Under the pieces are notes generated by a model. The model was not told the DNA's origin, ran no database searches, and saw nothing but the letters and a program-made list of their open reading frames with translations. Shown piece after piece: positions 9,243 through 18,549 of a DNA stretch of 64,000 nt. Made by a program: the position numbers and the translations under genes. Numbering within the stretch: position 1 is the stretch's first letter; each line of letters opens with the position of its first letter. Source of the stretch: Glutamicibacter uratoxydans (GTDB lineage: Bacteria; Actinomycetota; Actinomycetes; Actinomycetales; Micrococcaceae); the NCBI RefSeq assembly GCF_006539925.1, contig NZ_BJNY01000011.1, forward strand, positions 109,614 through 173,613, written 5' to 3'.

Positions 9243-10154
9243 TTGCCGGATGCATCCGCCCTGCCGGTCATTGCAGTTGTCGGGCCCACCGGTACCGGAA
9301 AGTCCGACCTTGCCATTGCGCTAGCCCAGAAGCTCAATGGCGAGATTGTTAATTCTGATGCGCTGCAGTTCTATCGCGGCATGGATATCGGCACGGCGAA
9401 GCTTCCTTTGGAGGAACGTGGCGGCATTGCCCACCACCTGCTGGACACCATGGACATTCAGGACGAAGCATCCGTGGCCATGTTCCAGGCCCAGGCGCGC
9501 GAGCACTTCGCGTCGATCCGGGCCCGTGGCAGCGTGCCGATCATGGTCGGCGGCTCCGGCCTTTATGTTCGGGCGGCGCTGGATGTCATCGATTTTCCGC
9601 CCACCGACCCGGCGGTCCGGGCCGAGCTGGAAGAGGAAGTACGAGTCCACGGCGACGGCGAGCTTCGCCGGCGGCTGGCGCAGGTTGACCCTGTCTCTGC
9701 CGCCAGAAACCTCGATGTGCGCCGGGCTATCAGGGCCCTGGAAGTCTTCAACATTTCGGGGCGTGCGTTCAGCTCCTACATGCCGCAGCGCCAGTATTTC
9801 CAGCCGGCAATCCAGATCGGGCTGAATTACGACCGCGCCGCATTGCACGACGCGCTGGAATCCCGGGTGCACAAAATGGATGCCATGGGGCTGGCCGCCG
9901 AGGTGGCCGGGTTGCTGAACCGAGGGCTGCGCGAAGGAAAAACTGCCTCCCGGGCCATCGGCTACCAGCAGTACATTGACTATTTGGATTCAAAGATCAG
10001 CCGGGCCGAAGCCATCGAACAAACCGTGATTGCCACGCGCAAGTTTGCCCGCCGGCAGATCACCTGGTTCAACGCAGACCCCAGGGTTGCGTGGCTGGAC
10101 CCGACCGAACCAGGGCTGCTGGACAAGGCGCTTAAGCTTGTGAGCAGCGAGTAA
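9243..10154 (+). CDS. miaA: tRNA dimethylallyltransferase
   Basis: Transfers a dimethylallyl group to N6 of A37 in tRNAs that read U-starting codons. The P-loop GPTGTGKS is at about residues 13-20. [28 protein letters not shown] and [19 protein letters not shown] match the family, as does the RQITWFNAD end; 303 residues is normal. The TTG at 9243 is the only start that leaves a few residues before the P-loop strand; there is no in-frame ATG or GTG earlier. It lies one base after the miaB stop, so translation is probably coupled. Confidence 0.93.
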   Translation: MPDASALPVIAVVGPTGTGKSDLAIALAQKLNGEIVNSDALQFYRGMDIGTAKLPLEERGGIAHHLLDTMDIQDEASVAMFQAQAREHFASIRARGSVPIMVGGSGLYVRAALDVIDFPPTDPAVRAELEEEVRVHGDGELRRRLAQVDPVSAARNLDVRRAIRALEVFNISGRAFSSYMPQRQYFQPAIQIGLNYDRAALHDALESRVHKMDAMGLAAEVAGLLNRGLREGKTASRAIGYQQYIDYLDSKISRAEAIEQTVIATRKFARRQITWFNADPRVAWLDPTEPGLLDKALKLVSSE

Positions 10155-10195
10155 CCACTTCAACCTCCCTCTGCGACCTACCCAAAGGAGCACCC

Positions 10196-11128
10196 GTGTA
10201 CGGTACCGAATTGCAGCAGCTGGCCGGACAGGCATTCGCCAAGGCCCAGGCCACAGGCAACGACTTCGTGATGCTTTCAGACCCGAAGGGCGAACTTGCA
10301 CTCACCGATTCTCAGGTCCAGGCGCTGTGCCATAGGCGCTTTGGCATCGGGGGAGACGGGCTGATCAGGGCGATCCCCACTGCATTGGTTGCCGGCTATG
10401 AGCACCAGGCGGTGGAGAATCCGCAAGCCTACTGGTTCATGGACTACCGCAACAGCGACGGTACGATTGCCGAAATGTGCGGCAACGGCGTCCGCGCCTT
10501 CGTTCATTTCCTGATTGCAGAGGACCTTGTCGACTTGGAAGTCGGCCAGAGCCTGCAGATCGGCAGCCGCGCCGGGGTGAAGCAGGTGACACGGCTGGCC
10601 CAAGGCTACGCGGTGAACCTCGGCGAATGGGGGCTGATTTTCCCCCAGGAAGCAGAACAGGACTCTGTAGACTCCATGGTGCGCCCTGCTGGGTGGGAGC
10701 AGGGCCTGCCTGCTTTGAGCATCACCATGGGTAATCCGCACACCGTGGTGGCTTTGCCCGATGCCAAGATGCTCCAGGAGCTCAATCTGCTGGCTGCCCC
10801 AGAAGTATCTCCGGTTCCGGAGCATGGCACCAATGTAGAGTTCGTGGTTCCTGCCGAGCCGCTGCTGCATGACGGGGTAGCCCAGGTGGCAATGCGCGTG
10901 CACGAGCGAGGCGTAGGGGAGACGCTGTCCTGCGGTACCGGGGCATGTGCAGCAGCAGCTGCAGTACGCTACTGGGCTCGGGGCTCAGCACTGATCAACG
11001 TCTGGAGCGTCGAAATTCCCGGCGGATTCGTGGGTGTCGAGTTCCAAGCCAACAATAACGGCGGAGAAGACACAATTCTCAGCGGCCCGGCCCAGCTCGT
11101 GGCCCGCGGAGTCATCGGGACCGATTGA
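10196..11128 (+). CDS. dapF: Diaminopimelate epimerase
   Basis: Cofactor-independent racemisation of LL- to meso-diaminopimelate, giving both the lysine precursor and, where used, the cell-wall diamino acid. Both catalytic cysteines are in place: EMCGNGVRAF in the N-terminal half and ETLSCGTGACAAAA in the C-terminal half. KAQATGNDFVML and FGIGGDGLI complete the signature; 310 residues. The GTG at 10196 has AAAGGAG 5 bases upstream. It lies in line with miaBA as in other Micrococcales. A C-terminal variable loop (NNNGGED) is not in the active site. Confidence 0.94.
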   Translation: MYGTELQQLAGQAFAKAQATGNDFVMLSDPKGELALTDSQVQALCHRRFGIGGDGLIRAIPTALVAGYEHQAVENPQAYWFMDYRNSDGTIAEMCGNGVRAFVHFLIAEDLVDLEVGQSLQIGSRAGVKQVTRLAQGYAVNLGEWGLIFPQEAEQDSVDSMVRPAGWEQGLPALSITMGNPHTVVALPDAKMLQELNLLAAPEVSPVPEHGTNVEFVVPAEPLLHDGVAQVAMRVHERGVGETLSCGTGACAAAAAVRYWARGSALINVWSVEIPGGFVGVEFQANNNGGEDTILSGPAQLVARGVIGTD

Positions 11129-11163
11129 TCGGAAGCTGGAAGGGCGGAGCCGCGCTAAGTTAA

Positions 11164-11772
11164 TTACGCGGCAGGCCGCTTGACCTTCAGGACCCGGAAC
11201 GCTTTTGCCGTCGCTTCGCGGGTAACGCTCCAGTCCTTGGGCAGCTGTTCTACAAGCCACTTCTGCAACGAATCGCTGCCCAAGTTCTTCTGCACCACCA
11301 TCCACGCCTCGCCGCCTGGGGCAAGGCGCGGAAGCCACATGAGCAGCAGTTCGTGCAGCGCATCCTTGCCGATGCGGATCGGGGGATTAGACCAGATCGT
11401 ATCGAAGCGCAGATCTGAGTCAACCGAGTCTGGGGTGCCGACCATGACATTGTCCAGGCCAAGGGCTGTGGCGTTGAGCCGGGCCAGCTCAATTGAACGC
11501 TCATTGACGTCGACCGCATAAACCTCCGACTCGGGGCTCTGCTCGGCGGCAGTCAACGCGATGGGACCCCAGCCGCAGCCGATGTCGAGGATTCGACCGC
11601 GAGGCGTTGGAACATACTGCAGCAAAACCGCAGTTCCCTTATCAAGCCCCGAAGGAGAAAAAATTCCAGCCGCAGTTTGAACCTTGCGCACGGTGCCGTT
11701 GAGCTCAACAGAAATCGTCTTGCGCTCGTCGGCGGAGGCAGGACTGGCGCTGAAATAATGATCGGGACTCAT
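11164..11772 (-). CDS. RsmC-like class I SAM-dependent methyltransferase
   Basis: A 202-residue single-domain methyltransferase. The SAM-binding loop reads ILDIGCGWGPIALTAA, the acidic loop-2 motif EVYAVDVNE, and the base-methylating motif IWSNPPIRIGK is the N-P-P-(F/I) type of N2-guanine RNA methyltransferases. It resembles the C-terminal half of RsmC/RlmG, which modify G in 16S or 23S rRNA; the N-terminal pseudo-methyltransferase domain of the E. coli enzymes is missing, as usual in Gram-positives. It is convergent with dapF. On its strand TAAACT lies seven bases before the ATG, so it too could be leaderless. Exact target is unknown. Confidence 0.8.
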   Translation of the reverse strand: MSPDHYFSASPASADERKTISVELNGTVRKVQTAAGIFSPSGLDKGTAVLLQYVPTPRGRILDIGCGWGPIALTAAEQSPESEVYAVDVNERSIELARLNATALGLDNVMVGTPDSVDSDLRFDTIWSNPPIRIGKDALHELLLMWLPRLAPGGEAWMVVQKNLGSDSLQKWLVEQLPKDWSVTREATAKAFRVLKVKRPAA

Positions 11773-12180
11773 ACGTCAAAGTTTAGCGGTCGATCAGAAC
11801 TCTTAGGCCAACGCCTGTTGCAACGTGAGCAATACAATATTGGAGGCTTCGGGTCACACTGATAGAGTTATCCCTATGACTTTGATTTTCGTCTAATTTG
11901 CAGCCCCTCGGTTACTGCAGACCTGCAACCGGTGCAGCCGAATTGCGCGCCCATTTTGCAGATCAGATGACGGCAAAGTCTTTTTCGTTTTAAGGTCCAG
12001 AATTCTCGACCCCACTTCATTTTGCCTCGTGGTAACCGCGACTCAGCACACCAAAGAAGCCGCTACTCAAATGCGTGAGGAAACCACGTGACCAACGAAC
12101 CGATGAACACACACCCGACCACGTCGCCAAGTGGGGGTGTACCGCACTATTCTGGAATGCGAAGTACTTCAAAGGAGACC
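11773..12180. other. 408-base intergenic region between the rsmC-like gene and hflX
   Basis: The region is less GC-rich than the genes around it. It carries a promoter-like pair near 11840-11868 and a long (about 300-base) leader before hflX. A frame in phase with hflX is open from a GTG at 12088, but a strong ribosome-binding site sits only in front of 12181. I see no RNA gene or convincing small ORF. Confidence 0.5.
11840..11868 (+). promoter_or_regulatory. Candidate hflX promoter
   Basis: TTGGAG (11840-11845), 17-base spacer, TAGAGT (11863-11868). It points toward hflX and leaves a leader of about 300 bases. Confidence 0.4.
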
Positions 12181-13749
12181 ATGACTAACTCCGAATCACA
12201 CGAACACGACTCCGAGCCAATGGACGAAGCCCAGATTCAGGCTGCCATCGATCGGATTCTCGCTGCGGATGAGGCACAGAGCCCTCAGATTCAGCATTTC
12301 GACCAAGAAGATGAGTCCATCTTCTCTGGCCAAGCCACTGCGCTGAACCGCTTTTCCAGCGGCTATACGTCCTATGACGGGGAGCAGGACGACTTGTCGG
12401 AGCGGCGCGCGCTGCGCCGTGTGGCAGGCCTGTCCACCGAACTTGAAGACGTTACAGAAGTCGAATACCGACAGCTGCGCCTAGAACGAGTCGTTCTTGC
12501 AGGAATTTGGACCGAAGGCAGCGTCACCGAAGCGGAGAACTCGCTGCGCGAACTGGCCGCACTGGCCGAGACTGCCGGTTCAGAAGTCCTAGACGGCGTG
12601 GTCCAGCGTCGCAGCAAGCCTGACCCATCGACCTATCTCGGTTCAGGAAAGGCCCAGGAGCTGCGGGAGATCGTTGCCTCCACCGGCGCGGACACCGTCA
12701 TCGTCGACGCGGAACTGGCGCCTTCCCAGCGCCGCGCGCTGGAAGACGTGGTCAAGGTCAAGGTCATCGACCGCACCAGCCTGATCTTGGACATCTTTGC
12801 CCAGCACGCCAAGTCCCGAGAGGGCAAGGCCCAGGTTGAATTAGCCCAGCTCGAATACCTGCTGCCGCGACTACGCGGCTGGGGCGAATCGATGTCTCGC
12901 CAGGCAGGCGGCCGCGTCGGCGCCGCTGGCGGAGGCATTGGCTCGCGTGGTCCTGGTGAAACCAAGATCGAAATGGACCGCCGCCGCATTCGCGACCGAA
13001 TGGCTAAACTGCGCCGTGAAATCAAGGGCATGAAGCCTGCCCGCGAGGCCAAGCGCGCCAACCGCCGCCGCAATGAAATTCCAGCGGTAGCCATTGCCGG
13101 CTACACGAACGCCGGAAAATCATCGCTGCTCAACCGATTGACCAATGCCGGTGTCCTGGTAGAAAACGCACTCTTCGCGACCTTGGATCCAACGGTGAGA
13201 CAGTCCGCCACCGAAGACGGGCTGACCTACACCCTCGCCGACACCGTGGGTTTCGTTTCTAATCTGCCGACGCAGCTGGTGGAGGCCTTCCGCTCGACGC
13301 TGGAGGAAATCGCGGACTCGGATTTGATCCTTCACGTGGTGGATGCCTCGCATCCTGATCCAGAAGGCCAGATCCAGGCTGTCCGTACGGTGCTTGGCGA
13401 AGTCGACGCGTTGAACATTCCCGAGATCATCGTGCTGAACAAGGCAGATGTCGCAGATCCGTTCGTCATCGAACGGGTGCGAAACCGAGAATCGAACACG
13501 GTGGTCGTCTCTGCCCATACCGGTGAAGGCATCCAGGAGCTGCTGGAGAAGATCAGCACCTCGATTCCCCGGCCTGGCGTCCAGCTCGAAGTGCTCATTC
13601 CCTACGATCGAGGCGACCTGATTTCCAAGCTGCATCAGAGCGAGTCTGAGATCTTGGAAAGCGAACATCTGGAAAACGGAACCCGTCTGATCGTCAAGGT
13701 ACGTGAATCACTGGCGGCAGAGTTGGAGAACTTCAACCTACATGGATAA
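12181..13749 (+). CDS. hflX: GTPase HflX
   Basis: Ribosome-associated GTPase that splits or rescues stalled 70S ribosomes under stress. The N-terminal HflX domain includes RRSKPDPSTYLGSGKAQEL. A glycine-rich linker follows (GGRVGAAGGGIGSRGPGETK), then a coiled stretch and the G domain: G1 GYTNAGKSS (about 306-314), G3 DTVGFVSNLP, G4 NKAD and a G5-like SAHTG. The first 70 residues are acidic and variable. I place the start at ATG 12181, which has AAAGGAG at optimal spacing; the in-frame GTG at 12088 would add 31 residues without a ribosome-binding site. The stop overlaps the helicase start by 8 bases. Confidence 0.93.
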   Translation: MTNSESHEHDSEPMDEAQIQAAIDRILAADEAQSPQIQHFDQEDESIFSGQATALNRFSSGYTSYDGEQDDLSERRALRRVAGLSTELEDVTEVEYRQLRLERVVLAGIWTEGSVTEAENSLRELAALAETAGSEVLDGVVQRRSKPDPSTYLGSGKAQELREIVASTGADTVIVDAELAPSQRRALEDVVKVKVIDRTSLILDIFAQHAKSREGKAQVELAQLEYLLPRLRGWGESMSRQAGGRVGAAGGGIGSRGPGETKIEMDRRRIRDRMAKLRREIKGMKPAREAKRANRRRNEIPAVAIAGYTNAGKSSLLNRLTNAGVLVENALFATLDPTVRQSATEDGLTYTLADTVGFVSNLPTQLVEAFRSTLEEIADSDLILHVVDASHPDPEGQIQAVRTVLGEVDALNIPEIIVLNKADVADPFVIERVRNRESNTVVVSAHTGEGIQELLEKISTSIPRPGVQLEVLIPYDRGDLISKLHQSESEILESEHLENGTRLIVKVRESLAAELENFNLHG

Positions 13750-15739
13750 GCAAGAGCAAGCCCTTGAGCTGCTTGAAACCGCAGTTTCCTCGATGGGCGG
13801 CGCCATGCGCACCGGCCAGCAGGAAATGGTCAAGCGTGTGGTCACCGCATTGGAAGACGAAGAACATCTTCTAGTGCAGGCCGGAACGGGAACAGGCAAG
13901 TCCATGGGCTACCTGATTCCCGCCCTGGCCCATGCCCAGACCAGCGCCAAGCCGGTGATCGTTTCCACGGCAACCCTGGCGCTGCAGTCGCAAATCGTCG
14001 GCCGCGACGTGCCGCGGCTGCTGGAATCGCTCAAGGGCAAGCTCTCGCGCCCCATGGATGTGGCCCTGCTCAAGGGCCGCTCCAACTATCTGTGCCAGTA
14101 CAAGCTCGGCGGCGGGTATCCCGAAGACGACGAAGGCACGCTGTTCTCCATGGACGAGCCTGCCGCGCCCAAGGGGCAGGTCTTCTCTCCGCTGGCCTCG
14201 GAAGTGATGAAGCTGCGCGATTGGGCAGACCGCACCGATACCGGCGACCGTGATGAATTGGTTCCCGGCGTGAGCGACAAGGCCTGGAAGCAGGTCTCGG
14301 TGTCGGCGATGGAATGCCTCGGCTCGCAGAAATGCCCGATGGCCGACGAATGCTTCTCTGAGATGGCCCGGGCCCGCGCCAGCGAGGCAGATGTGGTAAT
14401 CACCAACCATGCGCTGCTGGCTGTTTCAGCTTTTGAAGGGCTGTCGGTGCTGCCTGATTTCGACGTGGCGATCATCGACGAGGCCCACGAACTCCAGGAC
14501 CGTGTCACCAGTTCGGTTTCCGGAGCGTTGTCCGCGCGCATGGTGCTCACCGCAGCTGGCGGTGCCAAGCGGCACTGCGCTGTGAACGTCGACGAATTGG
14601 TGAAGGCCACCCATCGCCTGGAAAAGTCATTGACCGGTGTTCCTACAGGCTTGTTGGAAAATGGGCTGCGCGAAGACATGGGCATTGCCTTGAACGACAT
14701 CGTCGAACAATGCCGGCTGGTGCTTGCCCTGACCAAGCCCGAAGCCAATGCCCCTGCTGACGGCGGACGCCAGACCGCGAGGTCGCAGCTGCAGGCGATC
14801 ATGGACGACGCCATCCGCATGATGGAGTCCGAAGAGCGCCGCGAAGTCCTCTACACCACCCGGCCCCGTGAATTTGTCGATGGGCGCGGCTATGTCGAGG
14901 CCGATGATTCGCAGCCGGCTACCCTCAATGTGGCTCCTCTGTCGGTTGCTGGCAAACTGCGCGAAGGGCTTTTTGACGGCCGCACGGTGGTTCTCACCAG
15001 CGCTACCCTGGCCATCGGCTCGCAGTTCGATTCGGTGGCAGGCTCCCTCGGCTTGATGGGTGCAGGTGCTCCCTCCTGGACCGGCGTAGACGTAGGAAGC
15101 CCCTTCGACTATCCGAAGCAGGGCATCTTGTATGTTGCCAAACACCTTCCCAAGCCAGGCCGGCAGCTGGCGGCGGAAACACTGGATGAAATCGAAGAAC
15201 TGATCAACGCTTCGGGCGGCGGCGCGCTGGCGCTGTTCACCTCCAAGCGGGCTGCGGAAGAAGCCGCAGAGATCCTGCGGGCGCGCGTTGACGTCGACAT
15301 CCTGTGCCAGGGCGAGGCGAGCATGAAGTCCTTGGTCGAACAGTTTGCCGAGGAACGGGACACCTGCCTGTTCGGAACGATGACGCTGTGGCAGGGAGTG
15401 GACGTGCCTGGAGACTCCTGCCGCCTGGTCATCATCGACAAAATTCCCTTCCCGCGGCCCGACGACCCAATCTCCAAAGCACGCACGGAAGATGTCCAGA
15501 AGCACGGCGGCAACGGGTTCATGCAGGTTTCGGCGACCCATGCCGCCATCCGATTGGCTCAGGGCGCTGGTCGTCTGATTCGTTCAGTTAACGACAAGGG
15601 CGTGGTCGCAGTATTGGATTCGCGCATGGCCACCGCACGTTACGGAACTTTCCTCAAAGCATCGCTGCCTCCGATGTGGCCGACGATCGACAAGAAGACG
15701 ATCCTTGGCGTGCTGCAGCGGATGAACCCATCCAAATAG
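13742..15739 (+). CDS. DinG/YoaA-type ATP-dependent DNA helicase
   Basis: Superfamily-2, XPD-like iron-sulfur helicase of 665 residues. Walker A AGTGTGKS is at about 47-54 and the DEAH box (IIDEAHELQD) near 246. Between them are four cysteines in XPD-like arrangement (YLCQYKL, then MECLGSQKCPMADECF), which should hold a 4Fe-4S cluster. C-terminal motifs SATLA, GTMTLWQGVDVPG and QGAGRLIRS complete the helicase core. Such enzymes unwind 5'-3' and resolve R-loops or D-loops; no LexA site is visible here. The ATG at 13742 lies inside the last codons of hflX (ATGGATAA overlap), so translation is coupled. Confidence 0.88.
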   Translation: MDKQEQALELLETAVSSMGGAMRTGQQEMVKRVVTALEDEEHLLVQAGTGTGKSMGYLIPALAHAQTSAKPVIVSTATLALQSQIVGRDVPRLLESLKGKLSRPMDVALLKGRSNYLCQYKLGGGYPEDDEGTLFSMDEPAAPKGQVFSPLASEVMKLRDWADRTDTGDRDELVPGVSDKAWKQVSVSAMECLGSQKCPMADECFSEMARARASEADVVITNHALLAVSAFEGLSVLPDFDVAIIDEAHELQDRVTSSVSGALSARMVLTAAGGAKRHCAVNVDELVKATHRLEKSLTGVPTGLLENGLREDMGIALNDIVEQCRLVLALTKPEANAPADGGRQTARSQLQAIMDDAIRMMESEERREVLYTTRPREFVDGRGYVEADDSQPATLNVAPLSVAGKLREGLFDGRTVVLTSATLAIGSQFDSVAGSLGLMGAGAPSWTGVDVGSPFDYPKQGILYVAKHLPKPGRQLAAETLDEIEELINASGGGALALFTSKRAAEEAAEILRARVDVDILCQGEASMKSLVEQFAEERDTCLFGTMTLWQGVDVPGDSCRLVIIDKIPFPRPDDPISKARTEDVQKHGGNGFMQVSATHAAIRLAQGAGRLIRSVNDKGVVAVLDSRMATARYGTFLKASLPPMWPTIDKKTILGVLQRMNPSK

Positions 15740-16720
15740 TCAATCGCTGAGCCGGACCAGGACCTTGCCGTGAGCTTGGCCCGACTCGACCAGCTGGTGG
15801 GCTCGCGCTGCCTGATCGAGGGGGAATATCCCCGCGCTGTGGTACTTCAACGGGTGCCGTCCCAAGAAGTCATTCAGGCGCAGTGCCGCGGCATGCAGCT
15901 GCTGCGCTGTGGCATTGGAGACCGCAAATCCTTTGACACTGATATTGCGTGTATACACGGCGCCTACCGGCAGGTCTGAGCTGCTGCTGATGCCTGCACT
16001 GAGAAGTACGGTTCCGCCGATGGACAGTGCCGGGATAACCTGGGTCAGGTCTTGGTGGCCCGAGGTGTCCCACCAGATGTCGATGCCCTGTTGCGGATTG
16101 TGTACGGCTTTCGCCGCGAGCATCGGATCCTTGTAGTCTAGGATCAGGTCGGCGCCCAGCGACTGGACCCAGTTCCTGTCCGCCGCCGAAGCGCTGGCCA
16201 CGATGTAGGCACCCGTGGCATGGGCGAACTGCACGGCAACACTGCCGACATTGCCTGCCGCACCTCCGATGAAGACCTTTCGGGGTGAATCGGTGTTCAA
16301 CAGTGCGGACAGTGCAAGCCATGTTGTTGTGAACGAGTGTGCTGTGGCCGCCAAAACCTGCGGCTCATCGAGCTGCTCCGGGACGGGCAACAATCGATTC
16401 ACCGGAATGCAGGCGAACTCGGAAATCACTCCCTGCCGGCCGTCATAACCCATCGAATTGGTCCACATCCTCTGCCCGGGAACAACACCTCGCACCTGCG
16501 GCCCCAGTGCCTCGACGGTGCCGACGACATCCCTGCCGATGACAAACGGCCGGGGGAGCGCTGTGCGGTAGGCTCCGGCCCTGATGAAGGTATCGACGTG
16601 ATTGACCGCAGCAAATTCACACTTCAAAAGAACTTCGCCGGCACCTGGCAGAGGCAGCGGGATCTCGCGAATGCTGACTTGCGTTCCAGAACCTGGTTCG
16701 TCAATGACTGCGGCTTTCAT
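15740..16720 (-). CDS. Medium-chain dehydrogenase/reductase, quinone-oxidoreductase type
   Basis: A 326-residue zinc-independent MDR protein. The GroES-like N-terminal domain (MKAAVIDEPGSGTQVSIREIPLPLPGAGEVLLK cut short here as MKAAVIDEPG) is followed by a Rossmann domain with the nucleotide loop FIGGAAGNVGSVAVQFA near 150. The usual catalytic-zinc cysteine after VNHVDTFIRAG and the structural-zinc cysteine quartet are absent, so it is probably an NADPH-dependent quinone or enone reductase, not an alcohol dehydrogenase. It is convergent with the helicase, with the stop codons adjacent and no room for a terminator. Substrate unknown. Confidence 0.75.
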   Translation of the reverse strand: MKAAVIDEPGSGTQVSIREIPLPLPGAGEVLLKCEFAAVNHVDTFIRAGAYRTALPRPFVIGRDVVGTVEALGPQVRGVVPGQRMWTNSMGYDGRQGVISEFACIPVNRLLPVPEQLDEPQVLAATAHSFTTTWLALSALLNTDSPRKVFIGGAAGNVGSVAVQFAHATGAYIVASASAADRNWVQSLGADLILDYKDPMLAAKAVHNPQQGIDIWWDTSGHQDLTQVIPALSIGGTVLLSAGISSSSDLPVGAVYTRNISVKGFAVSNATAQQLHAAALRLNDFLGRHPLKYHSAGIFPLDQAARAHQLVESGQAHGKVLVRLSD

Positions 16721-16823
16721 GATTTCAGCATGCTCCGGGACGCGACAGGGCGCAAACGCTGTCCGTCGGACACTGCGCCGCCTGCATCAGCACCCGCTTT
16801 TGCAGTTCGCCGGCCGCCTCAAT

Positions 16824-17291
16824 TCAAGGCCGCGGGTGCTCGCCCTTGATTACAAAGTAGGTTCCGCGGATCTCGCCAGCCAGTTTGGAACGCTGACGCG
16901 CCCATTTGAAGGAATCGAGCTCTGCCGGAGGAGCCATGCCCTCGCTGAGCTTGAACCCGACTGCTCTTTTGCCGCCTTCGGCTTTGGTCCACAGGACATT
17001 GACCGCGAGACCATCTTGGAAGTAGAGGGCTGGCCACAACAGTTCATCGTCTTCATAGACGAAAACTTCCAGTACAGGAGAGGAAATCTCGATGCTGCGC
17101 TCGGTGCGCAGGATTTCCTGAACCCAGGCCACGGTTGCAGCTTGATCTTCGGGTGCGTACGTGGTGTATCCGAACTTGAATTTGTTGTGGAAATATCGCG
17201 CCTCGTTGGCGCGCAGCCCTGCAAGTGCCTGCGCTACCGGAGAAGACTCCAGTCCTGCCGTGGAAATGTCTTTGAAGCTGATAAGTGGCAT
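16824..17291 (-). CDS. Hypothetical protein, 155 residues
   Basis: I do not recognise a family. It is soluble, without signal peptide or membrane segment, and mixed alpha/beta in character. Notable stretches are NEARYFHNKFKFGYTTYAPEDQ, VLEVFVYEDDELLWPALYFQDG and GEIRGTYFVIKGEHPRP. The ATG has AAGGACACAA in front on the minus strand, and codon use looks normal for the genome, so it is likely a real gene. The reductase on the same strand is about 100 bases downstream. lexA lies upstream on the same strand behind a strong terminator, so this gene probably has its own promoter. Confidence 0.65.
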   Translation of the reverse strand: MPLISFKDISTAGLESSPVAQALAGLRANEARYFHNKFKFGYTTYAPEDQAATVAWVQEILRTERSIEISSPVLEVFVYEDDELLWPALYFQDGLAVNVLWTKAEGGKRAVGFKLSEGMAPPAELDSFKWARQRSKLAGEIRGTYFVIKGEHPRP

Positions 17292-17520
17292 TTGTGTCCT
17301 TGTGTAGTCAGAATTTGGCAGTCCAGGTTTGGGCAGACTCTTCGGCGGGATTCAGAAGCAACAAAGGCAGTGGACTGCTGCTTCTCGCCAATGAAATTCT
17401 GGCGCTGGCAAACGCGTTGCCAGCCGCCTCGAAGCTCTTGATTGGATCATACTGGCCGGCGCGCCATCGGCACTTCTTCATTCGTGACCATGTGGAGGCC
17501 AAAGCAGAAAAGGATGCAGA

Positions 17521-17551
17521 AAGGTGCGGCCGGCAGAGCCGACCGCACCTT
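17521..17551 (-). terminator. lexA terminator
   Basis: AAGGTGCGGCCGGC (17521-17534) and GCCGACCGCACCTT (17538-17551) form a 14-bp stem with one mismatch and an AGA loop, 24 bases beyond the lexA stop. In the lexA direction a short TTTCT follows. Confidence 0.8.
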
Positions 17552-17574
17552 CAGCTGGACTTAGGCGTGGAGTT

Positions 17575-18294
17575 CTAGAGGGAACGCATGACGGAAACTA
17601 CCCGGCCCATGACCGTTGCCGCATCACCGAGAATAGGCTCGTATCGCGAATTCTGCGGCAGCAGCCACGTGTGGCCGTCGCGCTGTCGGAAAGTTTTGAC
17701 CGTTGCCTCTTCGTCAAGCAGGGCGGCCACGATGTCACCGTTGTTCGCGGTCTGCTGACGGCGCACAACTACCCAGTCGCCGTCGCAGATTGCTGCATCG
17801 ACCATCGAGTCTCCGGAGACGCGCAGCATGAAGAGCTCGCCGTGGCCGACGAGCTGACGTGGCAGCGCAAAGACATCTTCTACCGACTGGTCCGCGAGGA
17901 TTGGCCCGCCAGCAGCAATGCGACCTACGAGCGGAACCATCGTCGTATCGGCCGAAGAGCTCAACTCGATGATCTTTGCCTCTTCAGCCTTGGAAGCGTC
18001 TGCACTTTGAGTCTCTTCCGTTTTCGAATTCTCGTCTGCAAGCTGCAGCGGAAGCAAAATCTCCATGGCCCGCGGCCGGCGAGGATCGCGGCGGAGATAG
18101 CCGAGCTTTTCCAGCTGGCTGAGCTGATGAGTCACACTCGACAGGCTCTTCAAGCCGACGGTGTCGCCGATCTCACGCATCGACGGCGGATAGCCGTTCT
18201 TACCGATGGAACGCTGAATGGTCTCCAAGATTTTCTTTTGGCGAATCGTCAGCGAACGTGCGTTCGATCGGGGAGTGCGTTCTGAAGCTGACAT
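17575..18294 (-). CDS. lexA: SOS repressor LexA
   Basis: Dimeric repressor of DNA-damage genes that cleaves itself when bound to the RecA filament. The N-terminal winged helix (about 15-80) contains [15 protein letters not shown] and [18 protein letters not shown]. The cleavage bond is Ala128-Gly129 in [10 protein letters not shown], the catalytic serine is Ser163 in SGDSMVDAA and the lysine Lys200 in EATVKTF. The 35- and 37-residue spacings are those of E. coli LexA. A 25-residue acidic insert separates the domains, making it 239 residues. It is divergent from the LysM gene, with weak LexA-type sites over its own promoter. Confidence 0.96.
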   Translation of the reverse strand: MSASERTPRSNARSLTIRQKKILETIQRSIGKNGYPPSMREIGDTVGLKSLSSVTHQLSQLEKLGYLRRDPRRPRAMEILLPLQLADENSKTEETQSADASKAEEAKIIELSSSADTTMVPLVGRIAAGGPILADQSVEDVFALPRQLVGHGELFMLRVSGDSMVDAAICDGDWVVVRRQQTANNGDIVAALLDEEATVKTFRQRDGHTWLLPQNSRYEPILGDAATVMGRVVSVMRSL

Positions 18295-18386
18295 GATCTT
18301 AGCCTTCCCTACACACCGGTTCTGAGTTGGGCCGAAACCAAACTGTCGGAACCTGGTGATGATATGTTTTCGTTCCTCTTCTACTT

Positions 18387-18400
18387 CGAAATCTTAGTCG
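18387..18400. promoter_or_regulatory. Weak SOS-box-like site over the lexA -10
   Basis: CGAAA-TCTT-AGTCG is a degenerate match to CGAAC-N4-GTTCG (three arm differences), but it covers the presumed lexA -10 box, a plausible place for autoregulation. On its own the match would not be convincing. Confidence 0.35.
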
Positions 18401-18419
18401 ATATGGGAGCGTCAATCAA
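18391..18419 (-). promoter_or_regulatory. Candidate lexA promoter
   Basis: Read on the minus strand: TTGATT (18419-18414), 17-base spacer, TAAGAT (18396-18391). The -35 hexamer is identical to that of recA. The leader to the lexA ATG at 18294 is about 90 bases. Confidence 0.5.
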
Positions 18420-18430
18420 AGATTTGTTCG
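18417..18430. promoter_or_regulatory. SOS-box-like site at the lexA -35
   Basis: CAAAG-ATTT-GTTCG: one arm is perfect and the other has two changes relative to CGAAC-N4-GTTCG. It touches the presumed lexA -35 box. Confidence 0.45.
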
Positions 18431-18482
18431 AAAATGTCTGGACAATTTCGGACCGTCTCTGTTAGAAAAGATATACGAGGTT

Positions 18483-18496
18483 CGAATGTATCTTCG
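18483..18496. promoter_or_regulatory. SOS box 1 of the LysM gene
   Basis: CGAAT-GTAT-CTTCG, about 54 bases before the LysM ATG. It departs from the dyad by one position and resembles the recA operator. Confidence 0.55.
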
Positions 18497-18507
18497 AAAG
18501 ATGGTTT

Positions 18508-18521
18508 CGAACACAAATTCG
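18508..18521. promoter_or_regulatory. SOS box 2 of the LysM gene
   Basis: CGAAC-ACAA-ATTCG, the best match to the actinobacterial SOS consensus in the window (one arm perfect, the other with one change). It lies 28 bases before the LysM start codon. Confidence 0.65.
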
Positions 18522-18549
18522 CATCACTGTCATCGTTGAGGAGAAGGTC

